Part shown: one piece after another, positions 1-9,320 of the stretch
Layout: the number at the start of each line of letters is the position of its first letter
Numbering within the stretch: position 1 is the first letter of the stretch
Assembly: GCA_938743325.2 (NCBI GenBank)
Contig: OW568900.1
Span: 62,001 to 126,000, forward strand
Direction of reading: 5' to 3'
Source of the DNA: Pycnococcus provasolii
Lineage: Eukaryota > Chlorophyta > Pseudoscourfieldiophyceae > Pseudoscourfieldiales > Pycnococcaceae
DNA: 64,000 nt
Program-made: the position numbers and the translations under genes
The notes under the pieces: model-generated
Databases searched by the model: none
What the model saw: only the letters and a program-made list of their open reading frames with translations
What the model was told of the DNA's origin: nothing

Positions 1-355
1 GCTCCCCCGTTCGTGTATCGCCTTTTGTGAAGTCGATGACTTGTATTTTCTGCTCGCCGACGCGAAGCGCCGGTCGCATGTCGCCGTTTGCGACGTTGGC
101 TTGACGCGGACCGACGCGACGCACGTCTGGCGCACGCTGGCGCACTTGGATTTGGTGAGGTGGGACCGGCACGCGTCCACGCGAGATGTGCGCCCAGCCT
201 ATTCTGCGGTACCATTGGACGTCGAGCGGGTCATCGCGAGCAGTGTCGAAGGGCGAAGGCGGCGGTGGCGGTGGCGTGTCGTCCATGGCGTGCTGGCGTG
301 GAGGAGGAGGCGGAGTGTCACGATGGAAGTTTCGGCTGAGAAGAGAAGGAAGTGA
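1..355 (+). CDS. Possible 3' end of a gene cut by the window edge
   Basis: A forward frame is open from the first bases of the window to a stop at 353-355. The first ~75 residues have ordinary composition (for example DDLYFLLADAKRRSH, then a DATHVWRTLAHLDLVRWDR stretch that could form a helix pair). The last ~35 residues are Arg/Trp-rich and look like low-complexity read-through. I do not recognise a family. It could be the C-terminal part of a gene starting upstream of the window, or simply an open frame in GC-rich DNA. Confidence 0.25.
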   Translation, partial: LPRSCIAFCEVDDLYFLLADAKRRSHVAVCDVGLTRTDATHVWRTLAHLDLVRWDRHASTRDVRPAYSAVPLDVERVIASSVEGRRRRWRWRVVHGVLAWRRRRSVTMEVSAEKRRK

Positions 356-1164
356 AAAAAGTAGCGGGTAGGGAGGGGAGGGGGTCCCGGGAATCTGACA
401 AGCCAGAAAAAGTTGAGAAGCTTGAACGGGGATACATCAATGGTCATATACGAATATCGATTACAAATGCAAATCCGGGCCCTTTGTGGGCCCTTTCTTA
501 AGTCGAGAGTTTGTAACGGTGTCACGTCCAAGAAGGGAACCCCGCGAAGAGGGACCCAGGACGGAGAGGGAGAAGGAGGAAGGGAAAGGTGGCCAGGCGC
601 CCCAGACTGGTGGCGGCCGATAGAAAGAGAGGGGAGGAGAGAGCCCGATGGAATAAGGTGGTGCTGGGGGAAGGGCCCGGTGCCCGGTTTTGGCTTAGGT
701 CAGGGGTCGCCCGGTCGAACCGGTCGACGTCACTCGGGCAAGCTTTTACGTGCTTAAGGTGCACGCTTCAGCAGTTTGTGTGTGCTTTACGTATAAGCCG
801 AGGAGAGTCAAGTAGTGGTTTCAGTTTTAGGTTACAGTAACGTTTGGACAGCGTTTTCTTTGAATACCTAACCCGAGGTTCCCAGCTGTCAGTTCCGGCG
901 AGCTCAGTTGTTAAGCAACAAAAGGGCACCCATTGGTGAATTGGTGTGGAGAGTCAAGGTAAATTGAGCGTAAAAGCTTGAGCAACAGCGTCTAAGGGCC
1001 GAGCTGACGCACAGGGGTACAGCAGCTGGTGAATGCAGGCTGGTGGTGACGAGGAAGAACAAGAACCTCACACGCCAATTTTGAGCAGCCAGTCGAGAGC
1101 CACAGGAGGAGACTCGCCAATTATCTCCCCTTAAAACAAAAAAAAGTTGACATACAGATATACC

Positions 1165-1250
1165 GGAGTATTTGAGAGTATTTTAGAGTATAAGTATTTT
1201 TTGAGTATTTTGAGTATTTTGAGTATTACTTAGTATTACTTAGTACTTGG
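1165..1250. repeat. GAGTATT-type microsatellite
   Basis: Degenerate tandem units of TTTTGAGTA followed by TTACTTAGTA units. AT-rich against the surrounding GC-rich DNA. Confidence 0.7.
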
Positions 1251-1396
1251 TAGCCCTGAACTACCTGCCAGGATGTAGCCGCCGACCAGCGATTAGGTTC
1301 CCGGAACCGGTAAACCCGAAAGGGTCTACCGAATAGATGGCCAGGTGTCAACTTTGGGATCCATAATTAAACAAGTTCTTCATACCATCTGGCCCC

Positions 1397-1541
1397 CGAC
1401 CTGTGGCGCCTAGGGTCCCTCCGACTTATTTGGTCCGCCGACCTGTAGGCCCCGACCAGCGATTTTCGCCGACCTGTGGCGCCTAGGGTCCCTCCGACTT
1501 ATTTGGTCGGCCGACCTGTAGGCCCGACCAGCGATTTTCGT
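1397..1541. repeat. Two-copy 73-bp tandem repeat
   Basis: Two head-to-tail copies, starting at 1397 and 1470, share CGACCTGTGGCGCC, TAGGGTCCCTCCGACTTATT and CGACCAGCGATTTTCG. The copies differ by only a few bases. Diverged pieces of the same family flank the pair on both sides (around 1283-1337 and 1528-1578). Confidence 0.8.
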
Positions 1542-1766
1542 CCCGGTAACCATAGACCCTAGAGGGTCTACCGAATAACTGAAATAAGTACTACCTTTAG
1601 GAAGTAGGGAAGGCCCTTCCGGAAAGGCACAGTACCAGAAGAGCGCCTAATGATAGGTCACCTTAGACTATTTTCCCACATCGTTGTATCATACTGTACT
1701 GGAGAGGAAATCACATCACAAAACAAAAGGTTGTGGGGGGATCCACACGTTGAGTTCACGTGAAGT

Positions 1767-2638
1767 ATGACTATGACCCCCGGGGGGGGGGGGGGGGGGG
1801 GGGGGGACAAACACAGGGGGAGAAACATTATGCTTGAGATGATTGGCCAACTTGGCTCAGAACAAGCAGCTTCAGGAAGCGACATAAGCACGCGCTCGCG
1901 GGAAAACGAAGTTGCACCACTTGACGACGACGACGACGCAGCAGCAGCAGCAGCAGCAGGAGGAGGAGAACGCGAGCACTCAGAAAACGGCAAACCTCCT
2001 CCTCTAGCGGACTTACAAAACACAATCGCTATCGCTATGGCTGCGGCCCCTGCTCCCGTCGTTCATCCGTTGCTGGAGGGAAACTCGCACCAGCCTCTCG
2101 AACTCGCGGCCAACGAACACGATGCTGCTGCTGCTGCTGCAGAGGACAATGGAGTCAAGCTGACGCCACCTGCCAAGGCTACGCTCCCTCCTTGGGCGAG
2201 GCAGTCTTGCGCAGCCGTCGCCACGCCCGCGCCAGAAGCCAAGCGCAGGAGCGCGACGCCGTGCTGCCACATATGTGGCTCGAACAAGGAACTTAACGTG
2301 CACGGTAAGATGAGCCGGGTCATAGTGTGCGAAGTCTGCGGGGTGGCGCACCACGAGCACGACTGCGGTAGCAAGTACTCGTCAAAGGGACTGCCAGGTG
2401 CGGGAAAGTGCCCGCGCTGTCAGCAGACGTGCCTGTGCTTTCGGCCGGCGGACGAGTCCTTCACGGGCCTCGTCGAGGGCGGAGATTCCGCGGCGCTGCA
2501 GCGATATCGAGCGGCACTGGAGCCGAAAGGTGTCGCGTGCCAGGCTTACCTACGCCGCATCCGCAAGTGGGAACAGCGGCTTTTGGCAGCCGAACCGAGG
2601 GAGGGATCGGCAAACAAGTGCACGTCGTCGTCCAACTC

Positions 2639-2669
<31 letters not shown>

Positions 2670-3611
2670 GGTTCCTCCTCGCCGCCGCCGCCGCCGCCGC
2701 CACCGCCCGCCAACCCCCCCACCGTGGTTGCTACCCATCTTCCGCCGCCGCCTCCCCCACCTCTGCCGCCTCCACCCCCACCACTTCCGCCGGTGGCACC
2801 GTCGCTGCCATCGCTCGAAGGTTTCGAGCAGGGATTTGACGCGTTGGGTGACCTCTGCGATGTCGACTTTGCATGGAATGAAGAGGGCAGCCGCTCTTTA
2901 GATTCGCTCGATTCCGTGCTGACGCCTCAGCCTGATCAGCTCGGCGGCGTGATCATCAGCCCTGCCGAAGATGAGGATGTGAACAACATGACGTCGATGG
3001 ATGGCGTGTTTGAGTGGGAGCAGGCGTTCACGACGATGGCCGAGTCGCCAGCACCCGAGCCGACGAGTGACATCGCACCTCTGCTCGCCAACTCGCGAGG
3101 GGCCCCGCTTCTCGAGGCTAAGGTGAGCGCTTCGCGTCCCGCGAAGCGCGTTCGCTTGGGGGTGACCGCGATGGCAATCGGGATGATGGTGTGTATGGCA
3201 TATGCCATGTACACTTCGCCATCCATGCAGCAGCCATCCGTCACGAGCGTTGCTAACCCAGGCGAGATCGAGTCTGCTACGCTCCTCACGGATAAGGGGG
3301 CTGCGGCGGCGGCGGCGACGACGACGACGGAGTCGCAGGCTCGTCAGCGCCGCCTCGAGCAGCGCGCGGCAAAGCGGCAGCAGCGTCGATCTCGCGAGCC
3401 TGGCTCCGCGACCAGCGGCGCCGCACGCACAGAGTTTGGGTGGCGGCACTGGTGTGGCAGGATCGCCGTCGTCCTTTTCTTAGGCGCGGCGGCTGGCGGC
3501 GTGCATTATATGCGCAACCGTCTCCCGCCGACCATCGCCGTCGCACCTGACGACGTCGAAGGTGTCTTGGCCGCGAACAACGTTGGCGTAGTAGCTCTTG
3601 TGAAGGTGTGA
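1767..3611 (+). CDS. Zinc-finger (zf-4CXXC_R1-like) protein with C-terminal membrane segments
   Basis: 614 residues. Residues 166-225 carry a cysteine cluster (CCHIC, CEVCG, HHEHDC, then CPRCQQTCLCF) whose spacing resembles the zf-4CXXC_R1 finger of CDCA7-type chromatin proteins; the match is by pattern only. The rest is low complexity: Asp, Ala, Gly and long Pro runs at 300-345. Two hydrophobic stretches, about 463-482 (GVTAMAIGMMVCMAYAMYTS) and 563-580 (GRIAVVLFLGAAAGGVHY), look like membrane helices separated by an Arg-rich, Gln-rich linker. A finger plus C-terminal membrane anchors suggests a membrane-tethered nuclear or organelle-surface regulator, which is inference. The start is uncertain: the ATG at 1767 is followed by a 25-G run (1782-1806) that makes the frame fragile, and ATG 1830 lies downstream of the run and in frame. 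It converges with the HNH gene. Confidence 0.7.
1782..1806. repeat. 25-base G homopolymer
   Basis: An uninterrupted run of 25 G within the putative first codons of the zinc-finger gene. It encodes eight glycines in the frame used. Length is prone to slippage and sequencing error, so the start upstream of it should be treated with care. Confidence 0.9.
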
Positions 3612-3787
3612 AGATGTGTGTATGTGAAGTGAGTAAATTGTTTGTGTATCGATTTTTAATCTACATTCGGTCTGACGAGACCGGGATCCCCGCGGGTGCA
3701 CCCGGCATAGTTCACCGACTCCCGTGATGGACCAACGAGGTGAAAAGTTAAGTACGTTCAATTACTGAATGAGATCTCAGCGTATTT

Positions 3788-4834
3788 CTACTCACAGGTG
3801 TCAGGCAGCCAGCTCAGCCACTCCTGCGGTGCACCCGCACGCCGTGGTCGAAAGGTCATCACCGAGTACAGTTCCTCGAGCCTTGGCTGGTGTGGCTTGA
3901 TGTTCAGCTTGAGCCCTTTCATCTTCGCGGCATCCTTGGGCATGAGGTTGCCCTTTTTCGCGTTGCATGCAGAGCACGCGATGACGCAATTTGTCCAGTC
4001 GTGAATACCCCCCTTGCTGACGGGAATGACGTGGTCGATGGTAAGTGCAACGTCGCCACGTTTCGTTCGCTCTGGGCTGCCGTCGCCGCTCCCCCGGCAC
4101 CCGCAGTACTGGCACGAGTGCCTGTCGCGCAGAAGGAGATTTTTGCGCGTCAGCGGCACGAGTCCGCCACGAGGCCTGCGGTTGATGTGTCTCGTTCGCA
4201 CGACGGCTGGTAGCAGGTACTCCTCCTTTGGCGTGGTGATGGACGGGTTGTCGTAGTACTCGAGCACGTCCACCTTGTCCAAAACGTCAAGGCAGATGGC
4301 CTGCTTCCACCCCACGACGCGCACAGGTTGATAGCTGATGTCAAGCACGAGCGTCCGTCGTCCTGCGAGCGCCTGTATGACGAGCGTTTGCAGCTCAGGA
4401 TCGATTTGCGAGCACTCGCGTGGGTGGCACAGGTCCGGCTCCATCATGTCGTCGTCGTCGTCATCTTCAAGGTTGTTCTGGGTGGTGTCGTGGTCCTCCG
4501 CCGCAAGCGTCATCGCCCTAGGGTGACTTGGATGGTGCGAGGATGACGATGATGGTGATGATGACGTAGACTTTTTCGATGTCGACAGCGGAGCGGCATT
4601 CTGCCTTTGAATGCCCCCCCTTTGAATGCCGCGTGAGTGCGGCATGGATGACCCATGGGCTTGTGATGAGCCGTGTGAACGGCCTGAGATCCCCCGAGCA
4701 GCACGACGCCCTGAGCCCCCACCACGCGAGCCTGACGCGGATGCCCCAGATGAGCAAGTCACGCAAGCAGCAGCGGCAGCACGAGATGAGCAGGGAGAAG
4801 CCCTGCTCATATGAGTAAGCATCAATTTTGGCAT
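3788..4834 (-). CDS. HNH endonuclease domain protein, plant type
   Basis: 348 residues. The first ~135 are Ser/His-rich low complexity ending in an Asp run, compatible with an organelle-targeting or disordered leader. A conserved block follows from about 155 (RRTLVLDISYQPVRVVGW), typical of the HNH family found in plants, algae and bacteria. The HNH fold is at about 225-300: zinc-type cysteines CQYC (241, 244) and CSAC (287, 290), and the catalytic core with D267-H268 in LTIDHVIPVSKGG and N282. All key residues are present, so it is probably an active nuclease or a nicking enzyme. The substrate is unknown. The start is ATG at 4834, with a second Met four codons on. The 3' end faces the zinc-finger gene across 176 bp. 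Confidence 0.88.
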   Translation of the reverse strand: MPKLMLTHMSRASPCSSRAAAAACVTCSSGASASGSRGGGSGRRAARGISGRSHGSSQAHGSSMPHSRGIQRGGIQRQNAAPLSTSKKSTSSSPSSSSSHHPSHPRAMTLAAEDHDTTQNNLEDDDDDDMMEPDLCHPRECSQIDPELQTLVIQALAGRRTLVLDISYQPVRVVGWKQAICLDVLDKVDVLEYYDNPSITTPKEEYLLPAVVRTRHINRRPRGGLVPLTRKNLLLRDRHSCQYCGCRGSGDGSPERTKRGDVALTIDHVIPVSKGGIHDWTNCVIACSACNAKKGNLMPKDAAKMKGLKLNIKPHQPRLEELYSVMTFRPRRAGAPQEWLSWLPDTCE

Positions 4835-5691
4835 TGTGAGAATGCAATCAATGAGCCAAGAAAATCACCAGGCTAGTACTAATTCACACACACAAGCACA
4901 GGAAACCACACACAAGCAGAGAAAGAAACACGCGAATGAATGCGAGAGAGAGAGAGAGCAAGTAAATGCAAGTGCGGAATGCAATGAGGCTCCCGTCAAA
5001 ATGAAAATGGAAGAAAAGCCAAAGCCGCGGACAGGGAACAAAACAGGGCACACACCGGTGGCCCCTGAACTGAACGTACACGGGGCCGGGGGAAGGACAC
5101 GGGGCACATGGGGCGCGAATTTACCCAAAACGCGTTCGGCTTCCAGGGGAATAAAAAAGCTGCGATCAAATCAAGCTCTAGAGTCCCTTGAGGAGACTTC
5201 GAAGAATCTTCGGGTTTGCTTCTCAGAAGAGGGGCCATTATTGAAGGCAGGATTGAAAAAATATCGAAGCTTTGGGGGTTAGTTAAACAAATCTCCAGTT
5301 GGGGGTTTCACCACACAACAACCCCTGGAAACCCCTAAATCCATAGTTCCCAGCAATCAATCAGGCTCTCCCTTTAAAGAAAGGTATTAGGCCATGGCCA
5401 TGGGCAGGAGCAGCAGCGTGAGTGAGGTATTAGGCGCGCAGTGCAGCATCCGCGGCGATGGCTTCGGACAACGCTGCCATCCGTGAATTAGGCTCACAAA
5501 TCTACCTCTGATTACAAACTCCTCATCCTCGTGTACGTGTACCTGTTTTTACCATATCTGTCTATCCTACCATGTTATAAGATTTTGTGGTGACTCTTTT
5601 TTGTGTTTTTTTTTCCTCGTCGAAAAAGGTTAGGTTGCTCACCGATGACTGCTACGACCGTTGGACGAAGTAAAGCTCTGTTACAGCGATC
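4835..5691. other. Intergenic region without a supported gene
   Basis: A forward frame at 4836-5282 is open but begins at GTG and codes for Lys/Glu/Gln/Thr-rich low complexity, so I do not call it. The region has CA-rich and GAGA-rich stretches, then AT-rich DNA with T-runs near 5595-5625 that probably holds the polyadenylation area of the S1-domain gene. Confidence 0.5.
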
Positions 5692-6504
5692 TTAGTTGTC
5701 GCGCGCGACGAGTGCGTCGTACAGGAACACGTTGCGGTCGCTGTCGTCTAGTTTAATAATTTGCCACGGCACGAGCTGTCCAATCTTAGCCTTGGTTGAG
5801 TCGTGCACGCGGACGTCGGGCGCGAACGCGACTATCCCCGCGATGCCAACAGCCCACCCTGACGACCCAACTTTGTTCAACAGTCTCCCCGGAACTGGCC
5901 TTCGCGACTGGTACAAGCTTTTCAGCTCTGCCCACACCTCCGCGCGTGAGCTGGCCAGCTGGCTTTTTGACATGCTCGCGTACACGTCTCCGTCCGGCCC
6001 TTCGATCGCCTCGACCTGGACGTGCACGTCGTCGCCCGGTTCGACGTCCCCCCTTTGGCCTTGCGGGTACCTGACTCTCGCGATGCCGCGCACGCCCGTG
6101 TCCGCGTACACGCCTTTCCGTGTGGATCCTATTGCTTTCGCCTTGACGACCATGCCGTGGAACGACGGGAACGACGCGTTGGACATCCTGAAAGCCTCCA
6201 GGGACGAGTCGTCGGAGACAGGCTGAACTCCTGCGCGCACAGCCGCCTCGAGTTCCGCGCGCGTCGCGACGGGCGGGATAGGCGAGGAGAGCTGGTGCGC
6301 CGGAACGAAATCACCATCTCGTGCGCCCCCCGAGGATCGAGACGACTCCTTGGACGCGAACCAACGTGTGCGACACCACCAAGACGAAGCAGAAGGCAAG
6401 GGGACAGCGTATGAGTAGCCCCCTTGAGCCGCCAGGAACACGCCACACTGACCGTGGTGACGAAGCAGAGCGCGCGCTAAAGCCGAAGCCGAAGCCGTGG
6501 GCAT
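5692..6504 (-). CDS. S1 RNA-binding domain protein, probably organellar ribosomal (S1-like)
   Basis: 270 residues from ATG 6504. The frame stays open upstream to 6672, but the Met at 6504 begins a typical targeting leader rich in Ala, Ser and Arg, with few acids. The S1 fold begins around FHGMVVKAKAIGSTRKGV and continues through GVRGIARV, PGDDVHVQVEAIEG and DVYASMSKSQL. A second S1-like segment follows (RPVPGRLLNKVGSSGW, GIVAFAPDVRV, IGQLVPWQIIKLD). Two S1 repeats behind an organelle leader suggest a mitochondrial or plastid small-subunit S1-type protein that contacts mRNA. Which organelle cannot be told from sequence alone. A stand-alone RNA-binding factor is the alternative. Confidence 0.75.
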   Translation of the reverse strand: MPTASASALARALLRHHGQCGVFLAAQGGYSYAVPLPSASSWWCRTRWFASKESSRSSGGARDGDFVPAHQLSSPIPPVATRAELEAAVRAGVQPVSDDSSLEAFRMSNASFPSFHGMVVKAKAIGSTRKGVYADTGVRGIARVRYPQGQRGDVEPGDDVHVQVEAIEGPDGDVYASMSKSQLASSRAEVWAELKSLYQSRRPVPGRLLNKVGSSGWAVGIAGIVAFAPDVRVHDSTKAKIGQLVPWQIIKLDDSDRNVFLYDALVARDN

Positions 6505-6929
6505 GGCGGCTTGGAGAAGAGGAATGCCCTCCGAGGAAAGGGAAACCTGAAAGGGAAGGGAAAAAATCCATCCCCGAATTCCACAATCCGGGGAGGATTT
6601 CATTTCTTGAAAGGTATTTGTGACATATCGAGCGAGAGGTCGCACGGCGCACATACACGTGTCATGCTGCACGTGGCGGCCTGTCCTCGTCGACGAGAGT
6701 CACGACTCACGAGACTCGTCGCTGTTGTGTCTCGAGTCAACTCAGTCGTGTGTGTCTGGAGTCTGGACAAATTTGCCGGATTTTTTTATTTATGGTGGCT
6801 GACTCGTTTCAGTCGTTTGTATAATTGTATTAATAAAGAAGGTATTATTATTTGACGAATTATTTACTTATTACCACGGAGTTGTGTACATCCCGTGGAC
6901 CCGCGTCCCCAAGCAAGCTATCTATGAGG
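6505..6929. other. Spacer between the S1 and TIR genes
   Basis: Contains the 5' region of the S1-domain gene and, near 6780-6870, an AT-rich tract (TTTATTTAT, AATTGTATTAATAAAG) that is probably the 3' processing area of the TIR gene on the minus strand. No coding signal. Confidence 0.5.
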
Positions 6930-8870
6930 CTAGGGCGCTAGGCCCTCACGCTCAATGATCTCGTTGAGCAGCTGTTTCGCCTCCGCGCTCTTCCTCTCGA
7001 GTTCCTCACGCACCATCTCCCCCTTACTCACTCCCTCAAGATCCTCCAGGATCTTTTTTTGCATAGAATCCGCCTTCCAGTTCCTGCGCTCGTACGTTAT
7101 GGATTCGATAGTAGACGTAAGGCAGTTCAGAAATTTTGCTACCTTCAGAATCTCGGCTTTGCCAGCTATATTGAGATGACTCAGGTACTCCTCCGCATTG
7201 AACAAGAGAGGTAAGTCGTCGCCGCCGTGCCTCTTGTCCGTCTCATGTACAAGAATGATAGGTATCTTGAGACTGATCGCGTGCAGCACCTCCATTTGCA
7301 CCCACGTACGAGCAATCGCACCTTTGGTCACGAAAAGCATGAACACCAAGCTCTTCTCCACACCTTTCTTCATGCCTGCCCAAGTGATCTGAGCCTGATC
7401 CATGTCGCGCCAAACCTTGATTCCGCGCATCTCGAGGTCGCGCGTGATGGCGTGTACCTGGTCCTGTCCATTTGCCTGGGCATGCGAGATGAAGAAGTGG
7501 AAATCCTTCCCGCCTTGCCAGAGATACTGGTTGTAGTGACCCTTGCTCTTGCGGCCCTCCATGAGCGCGCTTGCACAGAGCGCACCGCAGATGACAAACA
7601 AATACACCATGCCATACACGAGAAGCGCATTTTTCGCATAAATCAGCTGGACATTCGCCTCGATGAAACTCGCGACAAAGATCGCTTGCACGGTAGCGAC
7701 GCAGTACAAGAGCAGAACGATGGAGTGCTTCCGCTCTTGCTTTGTGTTGTCGCCGGCGACTTGCTCGTCGCCCGACTTCGGGAAGAGTTCAAGGCCTACG
7801 GCGCTGAGAAACGTGAACAGCGCGACGTTTCCGGCGATGTGGCCACAGAGAAGTTGGGTGCCATAGGACTGTTTCATTTAGAGTGTTAGGTTGTTGTTAG
7901 TGAAATGTTGTTTATCCGCCCCACGAATGATTAGTAAAGGTAGACTTACGACGGTCGACATGCTACCCCAGGACATCGTGTGGTAGCTTTCCATGGCCTC
8001 CATGTGAAAGAAGAATCGCGCGACCAGATACGCCTGGGCGAGGAAGGCGACGGCGATCCAAGGCAGGAATTTGCCCGTCACCCACGTGCGAAGCTCTGGC
8101 CCGTACATGCGCATCAGCTCGAAGCGCAGCTTCCGCAAGAAGAAGAAGACGACTGCGAGAACGAAGCAGATCACGAACGTGTAGCCGGCGAGGATGGCAG
8201 CATCGGCGCCGCGAAGGCCTGGCTTGTACCCTTCAAGTTCGGTGTTGGACCGAAAGTACGCGACGGAGACGAAGCTCGTGGAGAGAATGGTGACTGTCCA
8301 GCAGACGAAGCACGCGCTGTAAGTCAGTCCGTAGTTATCAGCTCGTTTGCGTATCGCTTCTTTAGAGGCGAGTATCTTAAGCGTCGGCGGGTTCTCGGCC
8401 AACTGGTACACCGCCGTTGTAGTGATGACCACTGCATACAGGAATATGATTATGACACCTTGTTGTTGTTGTGTGATTAGGAGAGATTGCGGTTGGTGAA
8501 GTTGTTAGAGTTGGCGTGCATGCATGGCCAGTGTAGGTTGGAACGCTTCTTGCGAGTTGCGTGCGTCGGTGGCCGGTTGAGCAGAGAACGCACCAATGTC
8601 TTGCCAATAGGCTGCTTCTGGAAAGTTTGCTTTGAGGAAGTGTCTGCTTTTGATCCAGCACGCGACAATGAGGAGCGCACAGCACGTGACGTTGAGAAAG
8701 ACGACAAACGCGTGTCCGACAGAGTAGAGCGGGCTTCTATGATTCGCCCTGTAGGAAGACTCCGAAGTGGAAGACTGCAACATGGATGTGCTGTCTCCAA
8801 CTCCAAGAGACTCATGAGGAGACGGAGGAAGCTCCGAAGGAAAGGGAACGACTTTCACCTCCTCCATCAT
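6930..8870 (-). CDS. Multi-pass membrane protein with C-terminal TIR domain (three exons)
   Basis: Exons on the minus strand: 8870-8594, 8458-7950 and 7868-6930, giving 574 residues. Intron 1 (8593-8459, 135 bp) has donor GTGCGT and acceptor ACAACAAG; joining makes one continuous hydrophobic helix (VIIIFLYAVVITTT). Intron 2 (7949-7869, 81 bp) has donor GTAAGT and acceptor GAAACAG in phase 0. About eight membrane segments occupy residues 45-370. A TIR fold follows at about 383-500, starting KDFHFFISHAQANGQDQ and including IKVWRDMD. The TRTWVQMEV-type motif (W451, E455) puts a glutamate where TIR NADases have their catalytic residue. A coiled, Lys/Glu-rich tail ends the protein. TIR domains act in NAD cleavage or scaffolding in immunity and cell death. 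Substrate, trigger and location here are unknown. Confidence 0.8.
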
Positions 8871-9320
8871 GACAATGCTAAAGGTAAGGCACGTCTATGT
8901 AGTCCAGTCCAGTTAAGGCACAAGGGAGGCCGCCCGGGTTATCGTAGTACCAGGCCAGTGGGACCCAAGTTCAGCACCCAAGAGGCTTATTCCGTTCGGG
9001 AGGCTTCCAAGGGTCGAGGGGACTTCCACAAGGCTAACCATACAAGCAAGGGGAGATAACAAGGTTGTTATCTCCCCTTGATACAAGGCTATTTTTGATG
9101 TGAAATGAGTCCGACCTAATCAGGACCTAATAAAGCAACTATCGGGGTTGGAGTGTTGGAAACAAGTTCTTCGAAATCTCCAAACCCCCAAACGAAACGC
9201 CCCCCTAATTATTGGTGGCGGCGCCGACACTCATTTCGTGCATAGCTTTGACTCACTCAAGCAAGCACACTTGTATAGTCTAGTGTGTGCAAAGAGTGAT
9301 CACTGGACAGCTCATCAGCC
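8871..9320. other. Divergent promoter region of the TIR and importin genes
   Basis: 450 bp between the divergent TIR and importin genes. It carries a strong palindrome (listed separately) and no ORF of note. No TATA box stands out. Confidence 0.5.
9047..9080. repeat. Perfect 16-bp inverted repeat with 2-bp spacer
   Basis: The arm CAAGGGGAGATAACAA (9047-9062) is followed by GG and its exact reverse complement (9065-9080). Part of the arm (TTATCTCCCCTT) also occurs at 1121-1132, suggesting the end of a dispersed repeat or a recurrent hairpin element. Confidence 0.9.

Larger units (their letters stand above)
356..1766. other. Repeat-rich intergenic region
   Basis: No convincing gene in about 1.4 kb. 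The stretch holds purine-rich runs, a GAGTATTTT-type microsatellite near 1165-1250, a 73-bp tandem repeat at 1397-1541, and a diverged copy of the repeat flank near 1283-1337 that shares GGGTCTACCGAATA with 1562-1575. The motif TTATCTCCCCTT at 1121-1132 recurs in a perfect palindrome at 9047-9080. It looks like remains of non-autonomous repeats rather than a promoter alone. Confidence 0.5.

Noticed and set aside
4836-5282. 148-codon plus-strand ORF
   Set aside because: Starts at GTG and is low complexity; no homology recognised.
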